Source of the DNA: Winogradskyella echinorum
Lineage (GTDB): Bacteria; Bacteroidota; Bacteroidia; Flavobacteriales; Flavobacteriaceae
DNA: 64,000 nt
Reading direction: 5' to 3'
Assembly: GCF_014297365.1 (NCBI RefSeq)
Contig: NZ_JACOQD010000005.1
Span: 1 to 64,000 of the forward strand
The notes under the pieces are model-generated. The model was not told where the DNA came from. It ran no database searches and was given only the letters and a program-made list of their open reading frames with translations. This document shows, in pieces, positions 19,001 through 27,218 of the stretch. Made by a program: the position numbers and the translations under genes. Position 1 is the stretch's first letter. Each line of letters begins with the position of its first letter.

Positions 19001-19980
19001 GAGAAACCTTAGCTAATGATGGTACATACAACTGTACAGTTCCTTCTGGGCCAGGTAATCCATGTCCTCCAGCTAATAGAGTGCCAATAAAGTTAGAATT
19101 TACAACCTTAGGTGAAATTCTTTTTAGAGGACAAGCAAGTATTGAAAATGGTCAGTTTGAGTTTGATTTTATTGTACCAAGAGATATTGTTATTCCGGTT
19201 GGTAATGGTAAAATAAGTTTTTATGCCCAAACTAGCGATTCACAATCCAATCATGCTGGAGCAAATTTCGATGTTAAAATAGGTGGAATTAATGAAAATG
19301 CACCAGAAGATAATATTGGTCCTGTGATTAATTTATTTATGAATGACGAAAACTTTGTGTCTGGTGGTATTACAAACGAATCTCCTAATCTACTTGTAAA
19401 ATTACAAGACGATAATGGTATAAATACAGCTAGTGGAATTGGACACGATATTACAGCAATAATTGATGGTGATGAAACCAATCCAATTGTATTAAATGAT
19501 TATTACCAAGCTAATGTAGATGATTATACTAATGGTAAGGTAACTTATCCGTTTAGAGATTTAGAACCAGGATTACATACGTTAACGGTAAAAGCTTGGG
19601 ATGTTTATAATAACTCGTCTACGGCCGAAATACAATTCGTAGTGTATGATAAGGACGAAGAATTGGTAATTAATAATGTTTTAAATTACCCAAACCCATT
19701 TGTAAACTACACGGAGTTTTGGTTTAATCACAATAGTGTAGAGCCTTTGGACGTTTCAGTACAGATATTTACAGTTTCTGGTAAATTAGTAAGAACCTTA
19801 AATGGACAAACATCTGGTGGAAGTAAAGCTGTAAGCTCATTATCTAAAGACATTATTTGGGATGGAAGAGATGATTTTGGTGATAAAATAGGAAAAGGAG
19901 TGTATGTCTATAAACTAAAAGTGAAATCTAACCGTTTAAATAAACAAGTTGAAAAAATTCAAAAACTTGTCATTCTTTAA
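16087..19980 (+). CDS. porU: Type IX secretion system sortase PorU
   Basis: PorU is the cell-surface gingipain-family (C25) sortase that removes the C-terminal signal of T9SS cargo and links cargo to A-LPS. The 1297-residue protein begins with a signal peptide (ending near CFGQ). The catalytic dyad is visible as His782 in VVNYFGHGGEEG and Cys816 in FITVTCEYTKFD. A typical T9SS-like C-terminal Ig/CTD module (NYPNPFVNYTEFWF, then DGRDDFGDKIGKGVYVYKLKV) ends the protein; PorU keeps its own CTD. Length agrees with flavobacterial PorU. porV, its outer-membrane partner, follows after 115 nt. The ATG at 16087 is directly before the signal peptide. Confidence 0.96.
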   Translation: MKNCYSIAFLLLSFVCFGQQKQFNINWIDVKSLETDNGTIEIPAFDAEHLNYDESNGLMYYAQWKTNGNVIDENSVTISNISYETISASDLKDLNPNFIPKSPKYNIYNTNARGNRSGYFEITPIINDRGSYKKITSFTIQYDKLLSRNTNSAKDANEITNSVLSTGNWYRFYIDKSGIFKLSKSFLSSLGVNTNSVDPRTIKIYGNGGRMLPYANSANYPFDVVENAIKFVGEEDGDFNNNDYIIFYGEGPTTYSEESETNINLYTDKTYYYVNVSPGNGKRIQSMPTIDADADIQVSSFQDYQFYEVDETNLAKIGRRWFGDNFDIENQREYEFDFPNLVTTEPVDFKISVGAVSEATTSMSITINGNAVSNLTFGQISTSLLAAGNTYNSSVNINSDAISVLLEYNNNGNPSSKAYLDYINIEATRNLIYEGDQLTFKNRSVISTPGIAEYTLTNASNVNEIWDITDRFNVTNVLNVDNQSSFSFKAQSGEERLYLAFSNSNTYQPKKDSRSSVANQNLKGTIFTNDQGEFQDIDYIILAPSQFLSQAERLAQINRDYNNLNVKVVDLQTIYNEFSTGSQDIAALRNFIKYVYDNASIPSKRLKYLCLFGDGSYDYKDRLRNNTNLVPSWYSINSFSLTSSFVSDDFYAMLDINEGSMNNGDRMDIAVGRILAEDVQRAKEMVDKISAYYQPEAYGSWRNNILLISDDVDEEWEETLQVTTDGLGTTLAVEKPFLNSVKIHSDAFEQEASAAGDRYPKVNEAIKDAIEVGALVVNYFGHGGEEGIAKERIFDKFDAQEINNICKYNLFITVTCEYTKFDDPQRDTAGEFTYWNTTGGAISLITTTRQIFVNVGKDFNTELDDYLFAFGSNEYPSMAEALRLTKIDNNIAGSTQKRLVFFIGDPAMKLSIAQPNVRLTRVNDVDITQQIDTLKALSYTKLAGEVVDANGNLLSNYTGTLTATVYDKDIERETLANDGTYNCTVPSGPGNPCPPANRVPIKLEFTTLGEILFRGQASIENGQFEFDFIVPRDIVIPVGNGKISFYAQTSDSQSNHAGANFDVKIGGINENAPEDNIGPVINLFMNDENFVSGGITNESPNLLVKLQDDNGINTASGIGHDITAIIDGDETNPIVLNDYYQANVDDYTNGKVTYPFRDLEPGLHTLTVKAWDVYNNSSTAEIQFVVYDKDEELVINNVLNYPNPFVNYTEFWFNHNSVEPLDVSVQIFTVSGKLVRTLNGQTSGGSKAVSSLSKDIIWDGRDDFGDKIGKGVYVYKLKVKSNRLNKQVEKIQKLVIL

Positions 19981-20046
19981 AATGATATAAATTTTTTGTT
20001 TTTTAGTAAAAAGAAGAAGTTTAAAATCTCTTTTTAAATAATAAAT

Positions 20047-20054
20047 TATATTTG
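20047..20054 (+). promoter_or_regulatory. -7 promoter element of porV
   Basis: TATATTTG matches TAnnTTTG and lies 42 nt before the porV ATG. A -33 TTG is not obvious, but the element suggests that porV can be transcribed separately from porU. Confidence 0.55.
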
Positions 20055-20095
20055 CTAACGAATTAGTGCTAATTTATTAGTATTAATAACTAAAA

Positions 20096-21349
20096 ATGAA
20101 CATGAAGAAATACGCAATAACCCTTATCGCATTTGCAACCATTGGCCTAACTTTTGGGCAGGAAACAGTAGTAATACCTAAAGCTACAGATAGTAGAGTT
20201 ATAACAACAGGAGTTCCGTTTATGTTAATTGCACCAGATGCTAGATCTGCAGCAATGGGAGATATGGGTGTCGCTACCTCAGTAGATGGTTTCTCTCAAC
20301 AATGGAATCCGGCTAAATATGCATTTTCTGAAGCAAAATCTGGTGCAAGTCTTAGTTACACGCCATACTTAAGTAAGTTGGTGAATGATATTTCTATTGG
20401 CTACGTAACTTATTTTAATAGATTAAATGAATATAGTGCAGTATCTGCAAGTTTTAAATACTTCAGTTTAGGTGAGATTACATTAACACAAAGTGAAGAC
20501 GATCCAGGTACTAATGTAAAACCTAATGAATTTACTGCAGATGTTGCATATTCGCTTCGTTTAGCGGATCAGTTTTCAATGGCTATTGCCATGCGTTATA
20601 TGAGATCAGACCTTAGAATTCAACAATTACCAAATTCTAATGCACAAGCTGCAAGTACCTTTGGGGCAGATATTACAGGTTATTATCAAAGTGAAGAAGA
20701 AGCATACAACGATTTTAATGGAAGATGGAGAGCAGGTTTTGCTATTCAAAATTTAGGACCAAAATTTAAGTACGATGATGGAGGAAGAGAAAATTTTCAA
20801 CCTACTACTTTGAGATTAGGAGCAGGTTTCGATTTCATTTTTGATGAGTACAGTAAGTTAGGCGTAACAGCTGAGGTAGCCAAATTATTAGTGCCAACAC
20901 CTCCAATTTTAGGAGATGAATATGAATACACGGATAATAATGGAAATGGAGTCTATGACGAAGATGAAGATGATTTAGCAAGTGATCCTATCAATAGAGA
21001 TGTTATAATAGATGGTCAAGATCCTGATGTAAGTTTTATAAGTGGAGTCTTTCAATCTTTTGGTGATGCGCCAGGTGGATTTAGAGAAGAGCTAAAAGAG
21101 TTTACGTGGGCTTTAGGTGCAGAATATACATATCAAGAAAATTTCGCTTTTAGGGCTGGTTATTTTAATGAGGCAGAAGAAAAAGGTGCGAGAAAGTTTT
21201 TCGCTCTTGGTGCAGGTTTCAAATACACAACAATTAATATTGATTTATCATATTTATTCTCTGCATCTAAGGTGCAAAGTCCGTTGGAAAATACATTACG
21301 TTTTTCACTAACTTTTAATTTTGGTGATGGCGAATATGATGAATATTAA
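20096..21349 (+). CDS. porV: Type IX secretion outer-membrane protein PorV (LptO)
   Basis: PorV is a FadL-like outer-membrane beta-barrel that collects T9SS cargo from the Sov translocon and delivers it to the PorU attachment complex. The 417-residue protein has a signal peptide ending near TFGQ. The next region, VPFMLIAPDARSAAMGDMGVATS, is the PorV signature (shown here only in its core, PDARSAAMGD). Alternating amphipathic strands and aromatic residues run to the last strand LRFSLTFNFGDG. An acidic, Ca-binding-like loop (DNNGNGVYDEDEDD, near residues 280-293) is present. Two ATGs six bases apart could start it; the gene directly follows porU. Confidence 0.95.
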   Translation: MNMKKYAITLIAFATIGLTFGQETVVIPKATDSRVITTGVPFMLIAPDARSAAMGDMGVATSVDGFSQQWNPAKYAFSEAKSGASLSYTPYLSKLVNDISIGYVTYFNRLNEYSAVSASFKYFSLGEITLTQSEDDPGTNVKPNEFTADVAYSLRLADQFSMAIAMRYMRSDLRIQQLPNSNAQAASTFGADITGYYQSEEEAYNDFNGRWRAGFAIQNLGPKFKYDDGGRENFQPTTLRLGAGFDFIFDEYSKLGVTAEVAKLLVPTPPILGDEYEYTDNNGNGVYDEDEDDLASDPINRDVIIDGQDPDVSFISGVFQSFGDAPGGFREELKEFTWALGAEYTYQENFAFRAGYFNEAEEKGARKFFALGAGFKYTTINIDLSYLFSASKVQSPLENTLRFSLTFNFGDGEYDEY

Positions 21350-21372
21350 AATATAGCTTTAACCAAGATTTG

Positions 21373-21407
21373 AAAACTATTGTTTTGTTAAAAGCAATAG
21401 TTTTTTT
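21373..21407 (+). terminator. Terminator after porV
   Basis: AAAACTATTG (21373-21382) pairs with CAATAGTTTT (21395-21404), followed by a T-run to 21407. It separates porV from cdd. Confidence 0.8.
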
Positions 21408-21428
21408 GTCTCAAATAGATACTAATTT

Positions 21429-21911
21429 ATGGATGAAATTACTATTTCAACAACTTTACAAGTCTATGACAATATAAATGAGTTACCTAAGGATATTCAA
21501 AGCCTTATGGATTCTGCTATTGAGGCAAGGAACAATGCATACGCTCCCTATTCAAACTTTAATGTAGGTGCAGCATTACTGCTAGATAATGACGAAGTTG
21601 TTATTGGTAGTAATCAAGAAAATGCTTCATATCCTTCTGGTTTATGTGCAGAACGTACTGCAATCTATTATGCTGGAGCCAAGTATTCTAAAGCTAAAAT
21701 TTTAAAAATGGCAATTTCGGCTTCTTCTCAAAATCAAGTAACAGATAAACCAATTCCACCATGCGGAGCATGCAGACAGTCAATTGCCGAATACGAGATT
21801 AAACAAGACCAGCCTATTGAAATTTATTTTATGGGAGCAAAAGGAAAAGTTGTGAAATCAAAATCCTTATCAAACTTACTGCCTTTACTTTTTGATAATT
21901 CAGTATTATAG
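21429..21911 (+). CDS. cdd: Cytidine deaminase
   Basis: This 160-residue enzyme deaminates cytidine and deoxycytidine to uridine in pyrimidine salvage. The zinc site is complete: Cys73 with the proton-shuttle Glu75 in GLCAERT, and Cys112 and Cys115 in PPCGACRQ. The substrate motif YAPYSNFNVGAAL is also intact. The length is that of tetrameric bacterial Cdd plus a short N-terminal extension. It lies between porV and pdhA, a neighbourhood common in Flavobacteriia. Confidence 0.94.
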   Translation: MDEITISTTLQVYDNINELPKDIQSLMDSAIEARNNAYAPYSNFNVGAALLLDNDEVVIGSNQENASYPSGLCAERTAIYYAGAKYSKAKILKMAISASSQNQVTDKPIPPCGACRQSIAEYEIKQDQPIEIYFMGAKGKVVKSKSLSNLLPLLFDNSVL

Positions 21912-21998
21912 GGATTTCGTTGCAATAAACTCAATAATTGCTTTATTTTTTACGATATACTCTTTCTTCATTATTTTCTAAAGTGTTATTTTTGTTAT

Positions 21999-22006
21999 TA
22001 GCTTTG
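21999..22006 (+). promoter_or_regulatory. -7 promoter element upstream of pdhA
   Basis: TAGCTTTG matches TAnnTTTG and sits 76 nt before the pdhA ATG. No TTG is placed at the ideal -33 distance. Confidence 0.45.
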
Positions 22007-22082
22007 TCTCAATTTTAAATTGAGATTTATAAGTTTACTCTAAATAAAATTAAGTAGTGTTTTTAAATAACAAATAGATTAA

Positions 22083-23084
22083 ATGCAAAAAATAACTAAA
22101 GAGGTTTACCTTAAGTGGTACGAGGACATGTTGTTCTGGCGTAAGTTTGAAGACAAACTTGCAGCAGTTTATATTCAGCAAAAAGTTAGAGGATTTCTTC
22201 ACTTATACAATGGACAAGAAGCTGTTTTAGCTGGTGCATTGCATGCTATGGATTTAACTAAAGACAAAATGATAACAGCTTATCGTAATCATGTTCAGCC
22301 AATTGGTATGGGAGTAGATCCAAAACGCGTAATGGCAGAATTATATGGAAAAGCAACAGGTACTTCTCAAGGTCTTGGTGGTTCTATGCATATATTTTCT
22401 AAAGAGCATCGTTTTTATGGTGGGCATGGAATTGTTGGTGGTCAAATACCTTTAGGAGCTGGTATTGCCTTTGGTGATAAGTATCATGGTGTAGATGGTG
22501 TTACTATTTGTTGTTTTGGTGATGGTGCAGCAAGACAAGGATCTTTACACGAAACATTTAACCTTGCAATGCTTTGGAATTTACCAGTAGTATTCGTTTG
22601 TGAAAATAACGGTTATGCTATGGGAACAAGTGTAGAGCGTACAGCTAATCATACAGATATTTGGAAACTAGGTTTAGGGTATGAAATGCCATCTGGACCA
22701 GTTGATGGAATGAATCCTATTAAAGTTGCAGAAGCTTTTGATGAAGCAATTACACGTGCAAGAAAAGGTGGAGGACCATCATTCTTAGAAGTAAAGACGT
22801 ATCGTTATAGAGGACACTCAATGTCTGATGCGCAACACTACAGAACAAAAGATGAAGTAGAAGAATACAAAAAAATAGACCCTATTACGCAAGTAAAGGA
22901 TATTATTCTTGAAAAGAAATATGCTACAGAAGCAGATTTAAAAGCTATTGATAAAGCGGTTAAAGCTAGAGTTTCTGAATGCGAAAAATTTGCAGAAGAA
23001 TCACCTTATCCAGATACAAATGTGATGTATGATGTAGTATATGAGCAAGAAGATTACCCATTTATAGACCACAAAATTAAATAA
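22083..23084 (+). CDS. pdhA: Pyruvate dehydrogenase E1 component, alpha subunit
   Basis: This 333-residue subunit forms half of the heterotetrameric E1 that decarboxylates pyruvate with thiamine diphosphate. The ThDP/Mg motif begins at CFGDGAARQGSLHETFN and ends with the ENNGYAMGTS loop. YRYRGHSMSDAQHYR is the regulatory-loop region next to the lipoate channel. It lies 3 nt before pdhC. The E1 beta gene (pdhB) is not in this window, so the complex is encoded at two loci, as in other Flavobacteriia. Confidence 0.95.
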   Translation: MQKITKEVYLKWYEDMLFWRKFEDKLAAVYIQQKVRGFLHLYNGQEAVLAGALHAMDLTKDKMITAYRNHVQPIGMGVDPKRVMAELYGKATGTSQGLGGSMHIFSKEHRFYGGHGIVGGQIPLGAGIAFGDKYHGVDGVTICCFGDGAARQGSLHETFNLAMLWNLPVVFVCENNGYAMGTSVERTANHTDIWKLGLGYEMPSGPVDGMNPIKVAEAFDEAITRARKGGGPSFLEVKTYRYRGHSMSDAQHYRTKDEVEEYKKIDPITQVKDIILEKKYATEADLKAIDKAVKARVSECEKFAEESPYPDTNVMYDVVYEQEDYPFIDHKIK

Positions 23085-23087
23085 GCT

Positions 23088-24731
23088 ATGGCAGAAGTAA
23101 TTAATATGCCGCGTTTAAGCGATACAATGGAAGAAGGAACTGTAGCTTCCTGGTTAAAAAAAGTTGGCGACAAAGTTGAAGAAGGAGATATTTTAGCTGA
23201 AATAGAAACCGATAAAGCAACAATGGAATTCGAATCTTTTAACGAAGGAACATTGCTTCATATTGGTATTCAAGAAGGCGAAACAGCAAAAGTGGATACA
23301 CTTTTGGCTATTATTGGTGAAGAAGGAGAGGATATTTCAGGTTTATTAAATGGAAGTGCTAAAGTTGAAAAATCAGACGCAATTCCCGAAGGGGAAGATG
23401 TAAACGCTGATGTTTCTGATGTGAATTTCGATTCTAAAGATGATTCTGATTCAGTGACTGAAGTCGAACTCCCAGAAGGTGTTGTAGTTGTAACAATGCC
23501 ACGACTTAGTGATACTATGGAAGAAGGGACTGTTGCTACATGGTTAAAGAAAGTTGGAGAAGAAGTAGAAGAAGGTGATATTTTAGCTGAAATTGAAACT
23601 GATAAAGCAACAATGGAGTTTGAATCTTTTCAATCTGGTACATTATTACATATTGGTCTAGATGAAGGTGATACAGCAAAAGTTGACGCATTATTAGCTA
23701 TAATTGGTCCAAAAGGAACTGATGTGTCTAATGTTGCTAAAAACTTTAAAGCTGCAGGTGGTGAGGCTAAAAAAGAAGCTGCTCCAGCTCCTAAAAAAGA
23801 AGCTCCAAAAACTGAGACTAAAAAAATAGAAACAAAGAAGGAAGCACCTAAGGTTTCGAATTCAACTTCTACATCAAACGGAAGAATTTTCGCATCACCT
23901 TTAGCTAAGAAAATGGCTGATGAAAAAGGAATCAACTTATCGCAAGTTAGTGGTTCTGGTGAAAACGGAAGAATTGTAAAGAAGGATATAGAAAATTATA
24001 CTCCATCTTCTCAATCTGCTTCACATGGTAAGTTTGTCCCTTCTGGTCAAGAAGATTTTGATGAAGTGACAAATTCAAATATGCGTAAAGCAATTGCTAA
24101 GAACTTAGCAAAATCTAAATTTAGCGCACCGCATTATTATTTAAATGTAGAATTTGATATGGAAAACGCTATTGCTTTTAGAAAGCAATACAACTCTGTT
24201 CCAGATATTAAAATTTCATATAATGATATTGTAGTGAAGGCTTGTGCATTAGCACTAAAGCAACATCCACAAGTAAATTCGCAATGGTTTGATGATAGAA
24301 TGCAATTAAATAATCACGTTCATATTGGTGTTGCAGTTGCAGTGCCAGACGGATTATTAGTGCCTGTGGTTAAATTTGCAAACGAACAAAGTTTACCTCA
24401 AATTGGTGCTGCTGTAAGAGAGTTTGCAGGTAAAGCAAGAAATAAAAAACTAGCTTTAGACGAGATGGAAGGAAGTACTTTTACGGTGTCTAATTTAGGT
24501 ATGTTTGGTATCGATAGTTTTACGTCAATAATTAATCAACCGAATTCAGCAATTTTATCTGTTGGAAATATTGTTGAAAAACCAGTTGTTAAAGACGGTC
24601 AAATTGTTGTTGGAAATACAATGAAATTATGTTTAGCATGCGATCATAGAACTGTAGATGGTGCAACAGGTGCTCAATTCCTTCAAACTTTAAAAGGGTA
24701 TATTGAGAATCCTGTAACAATGTTAGTATAA
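23088..24731 (+). CDS. pdhC: Pyruvate dehydrogenase E2 (dihydrolipoamide acetyltransferase), two lipoyl domains
   Basis: E2 forms the core of the pyruvate dehydrogenase complex and moves the acetyl group from lipoate to CoA. The 547-residue protein has two very similar lipoyl domains, with lipoyl lysines at Lys43 and Lys173 in identical ETDKATMEFES settings. An acidic linker, an Ala/Pro/Lys-rich flexible linker, an E1/E3-binding domain near residues 265-300 (FASPLAKKMADEKGINLSQV) and the catalytic domain follow. The active site is His520-Asp524 in CDHRTVDG. The ATG is 3 nt after pdhA, so the two are translated from one message. Confidence 0.95.
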   Translation: MAEVINMPRLSDTMEEGTVASWLKKVGDKVEEGDILAEIETDKATMEFESFNEGTLLHIGIQEGETAKVDTLLAIIGEEGEDISGLLNGSAKVEKSDAIPEGEDVNADVSDVNFDSKDDSDSVTEVELPEGVVVVTMPRLSDTMEEGTVATWLKKVGEEVEEGDILAEIETDKATMEFESFQSGTLLHIGLDEGDTAKVDALLAIIGPKGTDVSNVAKNFKAAGGEAKKEAAPAPKKEAPKTETKKIETKKEAPKVSNSTSTSNGRIFASPLAKKMADEKGINLSQVSGSGENGRIVKKDIENYTPSSQSASHGKFVPSGQEDFDEVTNSNMRKAIAKNLAKSKFSAPHYYLNVEFDMENAIAFRKQYNSVPDIKISYNDIVVKACALALKQHPQVNSQWFDDRMQLNNHVHIGVAVAVPDGLLVPVVKFANEQSLPQIGAAVREFAGKARNKKLALDEMEGSTFTVSNLGMFGIDSFTSIINQPNSAILSVGNIVEKPVVKDGQIVVGNTMKLCLACDHRTVDGATGAQFLQTLKGYIENPVTMLV

Positions 24732-24773
24732 TAATTCGACATTCTGAACTAGTTTTAGAATCCATAATAAATT

Positions 24774-24820
24774 ATCCTGTTTCTCCCGATAACTATCGAG
24801 TTTGAAACAGGATTTTTTTA
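24774..24820 (+). terminator. Compound terminator after pdhC
   Basis: ATCCTGTTTC (24774-24783) pairs with GAAACAGGAT (24804-24813), followed by a T-run. Inside its loop is a second palindrome, CGATA-AC-TATCG (24787-24798). The hairpin-within-hairpin form is unusual, and the inner CCCGATA...TATCG element resembles a palindrome that I believe is common between genes in this family. Confidence 0.75.
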
Positions 24821-24845
24821 TCTTTAAACTCAAAATTAAAGCGTT

Positions 24846-25898
24846 ATGAAAAAAATACTTTCAGTAGTAATTATTGCATTTATATTATCTTGTTCTATAA
24901 AGCAAAAAGCGGCAGATGGAAAGCCTGGAGAAGATGGTGGAAAACAGTTAGTAGAAAAGCAAGAAGTAAACTTGCAATCTACAAACAGAACAATTGTAGA
25001 AGCCATAACTGAAGAAGCTATTAAAAAGAGTATGGAGTATTTAGCCTCAGACGAGTTAGGTGGTCGTGCGACAGGAAGTGAAGGTATTGAAAAAGCAGCA
25101 GTTTTTATTGAAGACTATTTTAAGGCAAATAATATTAAACCCTATTTTGAAACTTATCGAGATCACTTTGAATTTAAAAATAGAAGAAGTTCTAATCCAG
25201 ATGAAGTTATAAAAGGATTTAATGTCATTGGTTTTATTGAGGGTAACGACCCAAAACTAAAAAATGAATTCATCATTTTAGGAGGTCATTACGATCATAT
25301 TGGAATGGGAAAAGAAGTAAACGGAGATAAAATAGCCAATGGAGCAAACGATGATGCATCTGGTACAATTGCAGCAATGGAGTTTGGAAAGTATTTTGCT
25401 AAATCTAAAACAAACAAGCGAAGTATTTTAATAACGTTGTATTCTGCAGAAGAAATGGGATTAAAAGGATCTGGACATTTAGCTGAGCGTTTAAAATCTC
25501 AAGGTTTAGATGCTTACACTATGATTAATTTTGAAATGATTGGAGTGCCAAGAGCAGCTGATAAATCTATGGCATATATGAGTGGATATAAGCGTTCTAA
25601 TTTTGCTGAAACCTTAAATAAATATGCAGGTAAAGAAGTTGTAGGTTTCTTTTCTAAAGCTAAGGAGATGAATTTATTTATGCGTTCAGATAATTTTCCA
25701 TTTTATAAAGAGCTTAATATACCAGCGCATGCCATTTCAACTTTCGACTTTACAAATTTTGATTACTACCATCATGTAGATGATGAAGCAAGCCAAATGG
25801 ATTATAAGCACATGGCAAATTTTATGAATAGTATGATTCCGGCATTAGAAGGAATGATGAATGCACCAACTAAAGAAGTGGTATTAAACGATGAGTAA
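24846..25898 (+). CDS. M28-family metallopeptidase, lipoprotein
   Basis: This 350-residue protein is predicted to be an exported, zinc-dependent aminopeptidase or carboxypeptidase of the M28 family. The signal ends in the lipobox LSC, giving Cys16 as the lipid-modified residue. The co-catalytic zinc ligands are visible as GGHYDHIG (His), GANDDASGT (bridging Asp), SAEEMGLKGS (the Glu base and ligand) and a late His in YYHHVDDE. A protease-associated domain is absent. The stop overlaps the next start in ATGAGTAA, so it is the first gene of a tightly packed run. Confidence 0.9.
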   Translation: MKKILSVVIIAFILSCSIKQKAADGKPGEDGGKQLVEKQEVNLQSTNRTIVEAITEEAIKKSMEYLASDELGGRATGSEGIEKAAVFIEDYFKANNIKPYFETYRDHFEFKNRRSSNPDEVIKGFNVIGFIEGNDPKLKNEFIILGGHYDHIGMGKEVNGDKIANGANDDASGTIAAMEFGKYFAKSKTNKRSILITLYSAEEMGLKGSGHLAERLKSQGLDAYTMINFEMIGVPRAADKSMAYMSGYKRSNFAETLNKYAGKEVVGFFSKAKEMNLFMRSDNFPFYKELNIPAHAISTFDFTNFDYYHHVDDEASQMDYKHMANFMNSMIPALEGMMNAPTKEVVLNDE

Positions 25899-26574
25899 AA
25901 ATATAATTATTACTGGAACCAGTAGAGGAATTGGATTTGAGCTGGTTCATTTATTTGCCAATCAAGGTTATAATGTTTTAGCATTATCAAGAAATGCACA
26001 GCCTGTAAATAATCTTCATTTTGAGAATATAACTTCGTTAGCATTTGACTTATGTAAAAAAGAAGATTATGTAAAGGTTACTGATTTTATTAAAACAGAA
26101 TGGCAACACGTAGATATTCTTATAAATAATGCAGGTACATTATTAAATAAACCATTTGCAGAAACCACTTTTCAAGATTTTGAGCAGGTTTATAGAACTA
26201 ATGTATTTGGTGTTTCAGAAATGACAAGAATTGTTTTACCATTTATGAAACAAAACAGCCATGTAGTTACTGTTAGTAGCATGGGTGGTATTCAAGGGAG
26301 TATGAAGTTTCCAGGACTTTCTGCATACAGCTCAAGTAAAGGAGCAGTTATAACACTTACAGAATTGTTAGCCGAAGAATACAAAGAAACTGGTCCACAA
26401 TTTAACGTGTTAGCATTAGGAGCAGTGCAGACGGAAATGTTGGCTGAGGCATTTCCAGATTATAAAGCACCAACAACGGCTATGGAAATGGCAACATATA
26501 TATACGATTTTGCTCTTACAGGTAATAAATATTACAACGGTAAAGCGCTTCAGGTTTCTAATTCAACTCCTTAG
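25891..26574 (+). CDS. Short-chain dehydrogenase/reductase (SDR)
   Basis: This 227-residue protein has the classical SDR elements: the cofactor motif TGTSRGIGFE at residues 8-17, NNAG near 80, a catalytic Ser in TVSSMGGI and YSSSKGA with the active-site Tyr and Lys. It is on the short side of the family and the substrate is unknown. It overlaps the M28 gene by 8 nt and abuts the HAD gene with no gap, so the three are almost certainly translated together. Confidence 0.88.
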   Translation: MSKNIIITGTSRGIGFELVHLFANQGYNVLALSRNAQPVNNLHFENITSLAFDLCKKEDYVKVTDFIKTEWQHVDILINNAGTLLNKPFAETTFQDFEQVYRTNVFGVSEMTRIVLPFMKQNSHVVTVSSMGGIQGSMKFPGLSAYSSSKGAVITLTELLAEEYKETGPQFNVLALGAVQTEMLAEAFPDYKAPTTAMEMATYIYDFALTGNKYYNGKALQVSNSTP

Positions 26575-27216
26575 ATGTCTAAATATAAATGTGTAATTTT
26601 TGATTGTGATGGTGTCCTAGTAGATAGTGAACCTATAGGAAATCAAGTTATGGTTGAAATGGCTAATGAATTCGGAGCGAATATAAATCTAGACTATGCC
26701 TATAAAAATTTTAAGGGAAATTCAATTCAAAATTGTGTAGCTGAAATTTCTAATTTAGTAGATGCTGATGTTTCTTCAAATTTCATTGATGAATATAGAA
26801 AACGTTCGTATGAAAGGTTTAAAAATGAAATAAAACCAATTAAAGGTGTTAAAAATGTCATTGACAATTTAGATATACCTTTTTGTGTTGCATCAAGTGG
26901 ACCAGAAACCAAAATAAAACTCAATTTAGAGCTTACAGGATTACTGCCTTATTTTAAAAACAACATATTTAGTTGTTACACTATTCAAAAATGGAAACCA
27001 GATCCGGCTGTATTTTTATGGGCTGCTGAGACTATGGGTTTCAATCCTGAAGAATGTTTAGTGATTGAAGATAGTCCAATTGGAGTTGAAGCAGGCATAA
27101 ACGGAGGTTTTGATGTTTTCGGATTTACTGCTCACGATTATAAAAATGAATTAGTAAAAAAGACGAACACGGTTTTTAATAATATGGACTGTTTACTTAA
27201 TCTCGTCCAAAATTGA
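26575..27216 (+). CDS. HAD-family hydrolase (beta-phosphoglucomutase-like phosphatase)
   Basis: This 213-residue cytoplasmic enzyme carries motif I DCDGVLVDSEP (nucleophile and acid Asp at residues 9 and 11), motif II VASSGPETK, a Lys in QKWKPDPAVF and motif IV VIEDSPIGVEAG. The DSEP cap entry places it with the sugar-phosphate phosphatase/phosphomutase group of subfamily IA. It could be a 6-phosphogluconate- or hexose-phosphate phosphatase. Its ATG follows the SDR stop directly. Confidence 0.88.
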   Translation: MSKYKCVIFDCDGVLVDSEPIGNQVMVEMANEFGANINLDYAYKNFKGNSIQNCVAEISNLVDADVSSNFIDEYRKRSYERFKNEIKPIKGVKNVIDNLDIPFCVASSGPETKIKLNLELTGLLPYFKNNIFSCYTIQKWKPDPAVFLWAAETMGFNPEECLVIEDSPIGVEAGINGGFDVFGFTAHDYKNELVKKTNTVFNNMDCLLNLVQN

Positions 27217-27218
27217 TT

